Assembly (NCBI GenBank): GCA_002308235.1
Contig: DBVS01000022.1
Coordinates: 12,864-27,850 of the forward strand
Origin: Lachnospiraceae bacterium UBA1258
GTDB taxonomy: Bacteria; Bacillota; Clostridia; Lachnospirales; Lachnospiraceae
Length of the DNA stretch: 14,987 nucleotides
Direction of reading: 5' to 3'
The notes under the pieces are model-generated. The model made no database searches and was not told where the DNA came from. It was given only the letters and a program-made list of their open reading frames with translations. Both the position numbers and the translations under genes were made by a program. Positions 14,521 through 14,987 of this stretch are shown in pieces (within the stretch, counting starts at the first letter, position 1; every line of letters begins with the position of its first letter).

Positions 14521-14987
14521 TTGAGAAAAACAAAAGCCTCCTCCAACAGCATATTCAGGCAGCTTGTGGTCAATTCGCTTATTATCAGTATCATCCCCAT
14601 TGCGGTTGGTGCGGCGATAATATTCAGGATTTTCATCGGCATGGCCCAAAAAGTGGCAATCACGTCCTATGAGCAGGTGGCTTCCCAGTATATTTTCGAC
14701 CTGACGGATAAGATTTCGCAGGCGGACGTTAGATTGAATCACTTAACCGTCGACAGCACCATCATCGATGTGCTTCGCGGTAAGGTAGAGGCTAACCCCA
14801 TTGTTGCCGGAAATATCATCACGGACGAACTTTCAAAGGTACTTCAGTTAAATTCCGGGCCTCCGTATTATAACTGCATGGTCTACTCAAACGAGAGCAA
14901 CGTCCCTGTTTACGGTAGATTCGTAACCTCAATAAAAGAAGCCGAGAATGAGTCCTGGTATACAAAGGAACGTCTTAAAGATCAGGC
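14521..14987 (+). CDS. Membrane sensor kinase (YesM-like), N-terminal part, cut by the window end
   Basis: The start is TTG at 14521, with AGGAG overlapping the upstream stop codon (14510-14514) and a 6-base spacer; the frame stays open to the window end (155 codons). Residues 15-41 form a membrane segment, and the following stretch (about 42-155) looks like the extracellular sensor part seen in YesM-type kinases: a helical TSYEQVASQ region, then an alpha/beta sensor fold. The second membrane segment, HAMP and kinase domains would lie beyond 14987. Such kinases, paired with an AraC-type response regulator, usually control uptake of oligosaccharides. It is the fourth gene of the 154-residue/PHP/522-residue operon, so it likely senses the substrate of that locus. 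Assignment as a kinase is likely but not proven by the part present; a methyl-accepting or other sensor protein is the alternative. Confidence 0.7.
   Translation, partial: MRKTKASSNSIFRQLVVNSLIISIIPIAVGAAIIFRIFIGMAQKVAITSYEQVASQYIFDLTDKISQADVRLNHLTVDSTIIDVLRGKVEANPIVAGNIITDELSKVLQLNSGPPYYNCMVYSNESNVPVYGRFVTSIKEAENESWYTKERLKDQ

Overview
The window looks like a chromosome segment from an anaerobic, low-to-mid GC Firmicute, most likely a Clostridia/Lachnospiraceae-type gut or rumen bacterium. This is inferred from strong AGGAGG-type ribosome sites, several TTG starts, an Mbeg1-like (DUF2974) protein, FecR-domain surface proteins with Cys/His repeats, a cytosolic GH116 glycosidase and the start of a YesM-like sensor kinase. 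No rRNA, tRNA, CRISPR array, phage module or insertion sequence was seen.

Left part (1-7.9 kb), an envelope-related region. It opens inside a FecR-domain protein with C-terminal cysteine/histidine repeats of about 40 residues (1-1482). A symmetric terminator separates it from a convergent GT-C-type membrane glycosyltransferase (1567-3144, minus strand). Divergent from that gene is a co-directional series: a 58-residue small protein that starts with TTG (3395-3571), an XRE-type HTH regulator (3591-3935), an Mbeg1-like alpha/beta hydrolase (3944-4999), a second full-length FecR/Cys-repeat paralogue (5020-6612) and a voltage-gated-type potassium channel with two RCK-C domains (6677-7864). The series ends at a strong bidirectional terminator (7882-7909).

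Right part (7.9-15 kb), a carbohydrate-related region. On the minus strand a GH116 glycosidase (8835-11297) is followed by a calcineurin-like metallophosphoesterase (7922-8806). Divergent from them, across a short intergenic region holding back-to-back promoter candidates, runs a tight plus-strand operon: an unknown 154-residue protein (11539-12003), a PHP-domain phosphoesterase (12016-12933), an unknown 522-residue protein that may be a TIM-barrel enzyme (12943-14511) and the N-terminal part of a membrane sensor kinase (14521 to the window end). The glycosidase, the two metal-dependent phosphoesterases, the unknown enzyme and the sensor may together handle an imported glycoside. That is inference from gene order, because no transporter is visible.

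The least-explained items are the unknown 522-residue protein, the extracytoplasmic Cys3His repeats on the FecR proteins, and the 58-residue protein/XRE pair. Several genes start downstream of the first possible start codon or at TTG; the starts given here follow the ribosome binding sites.
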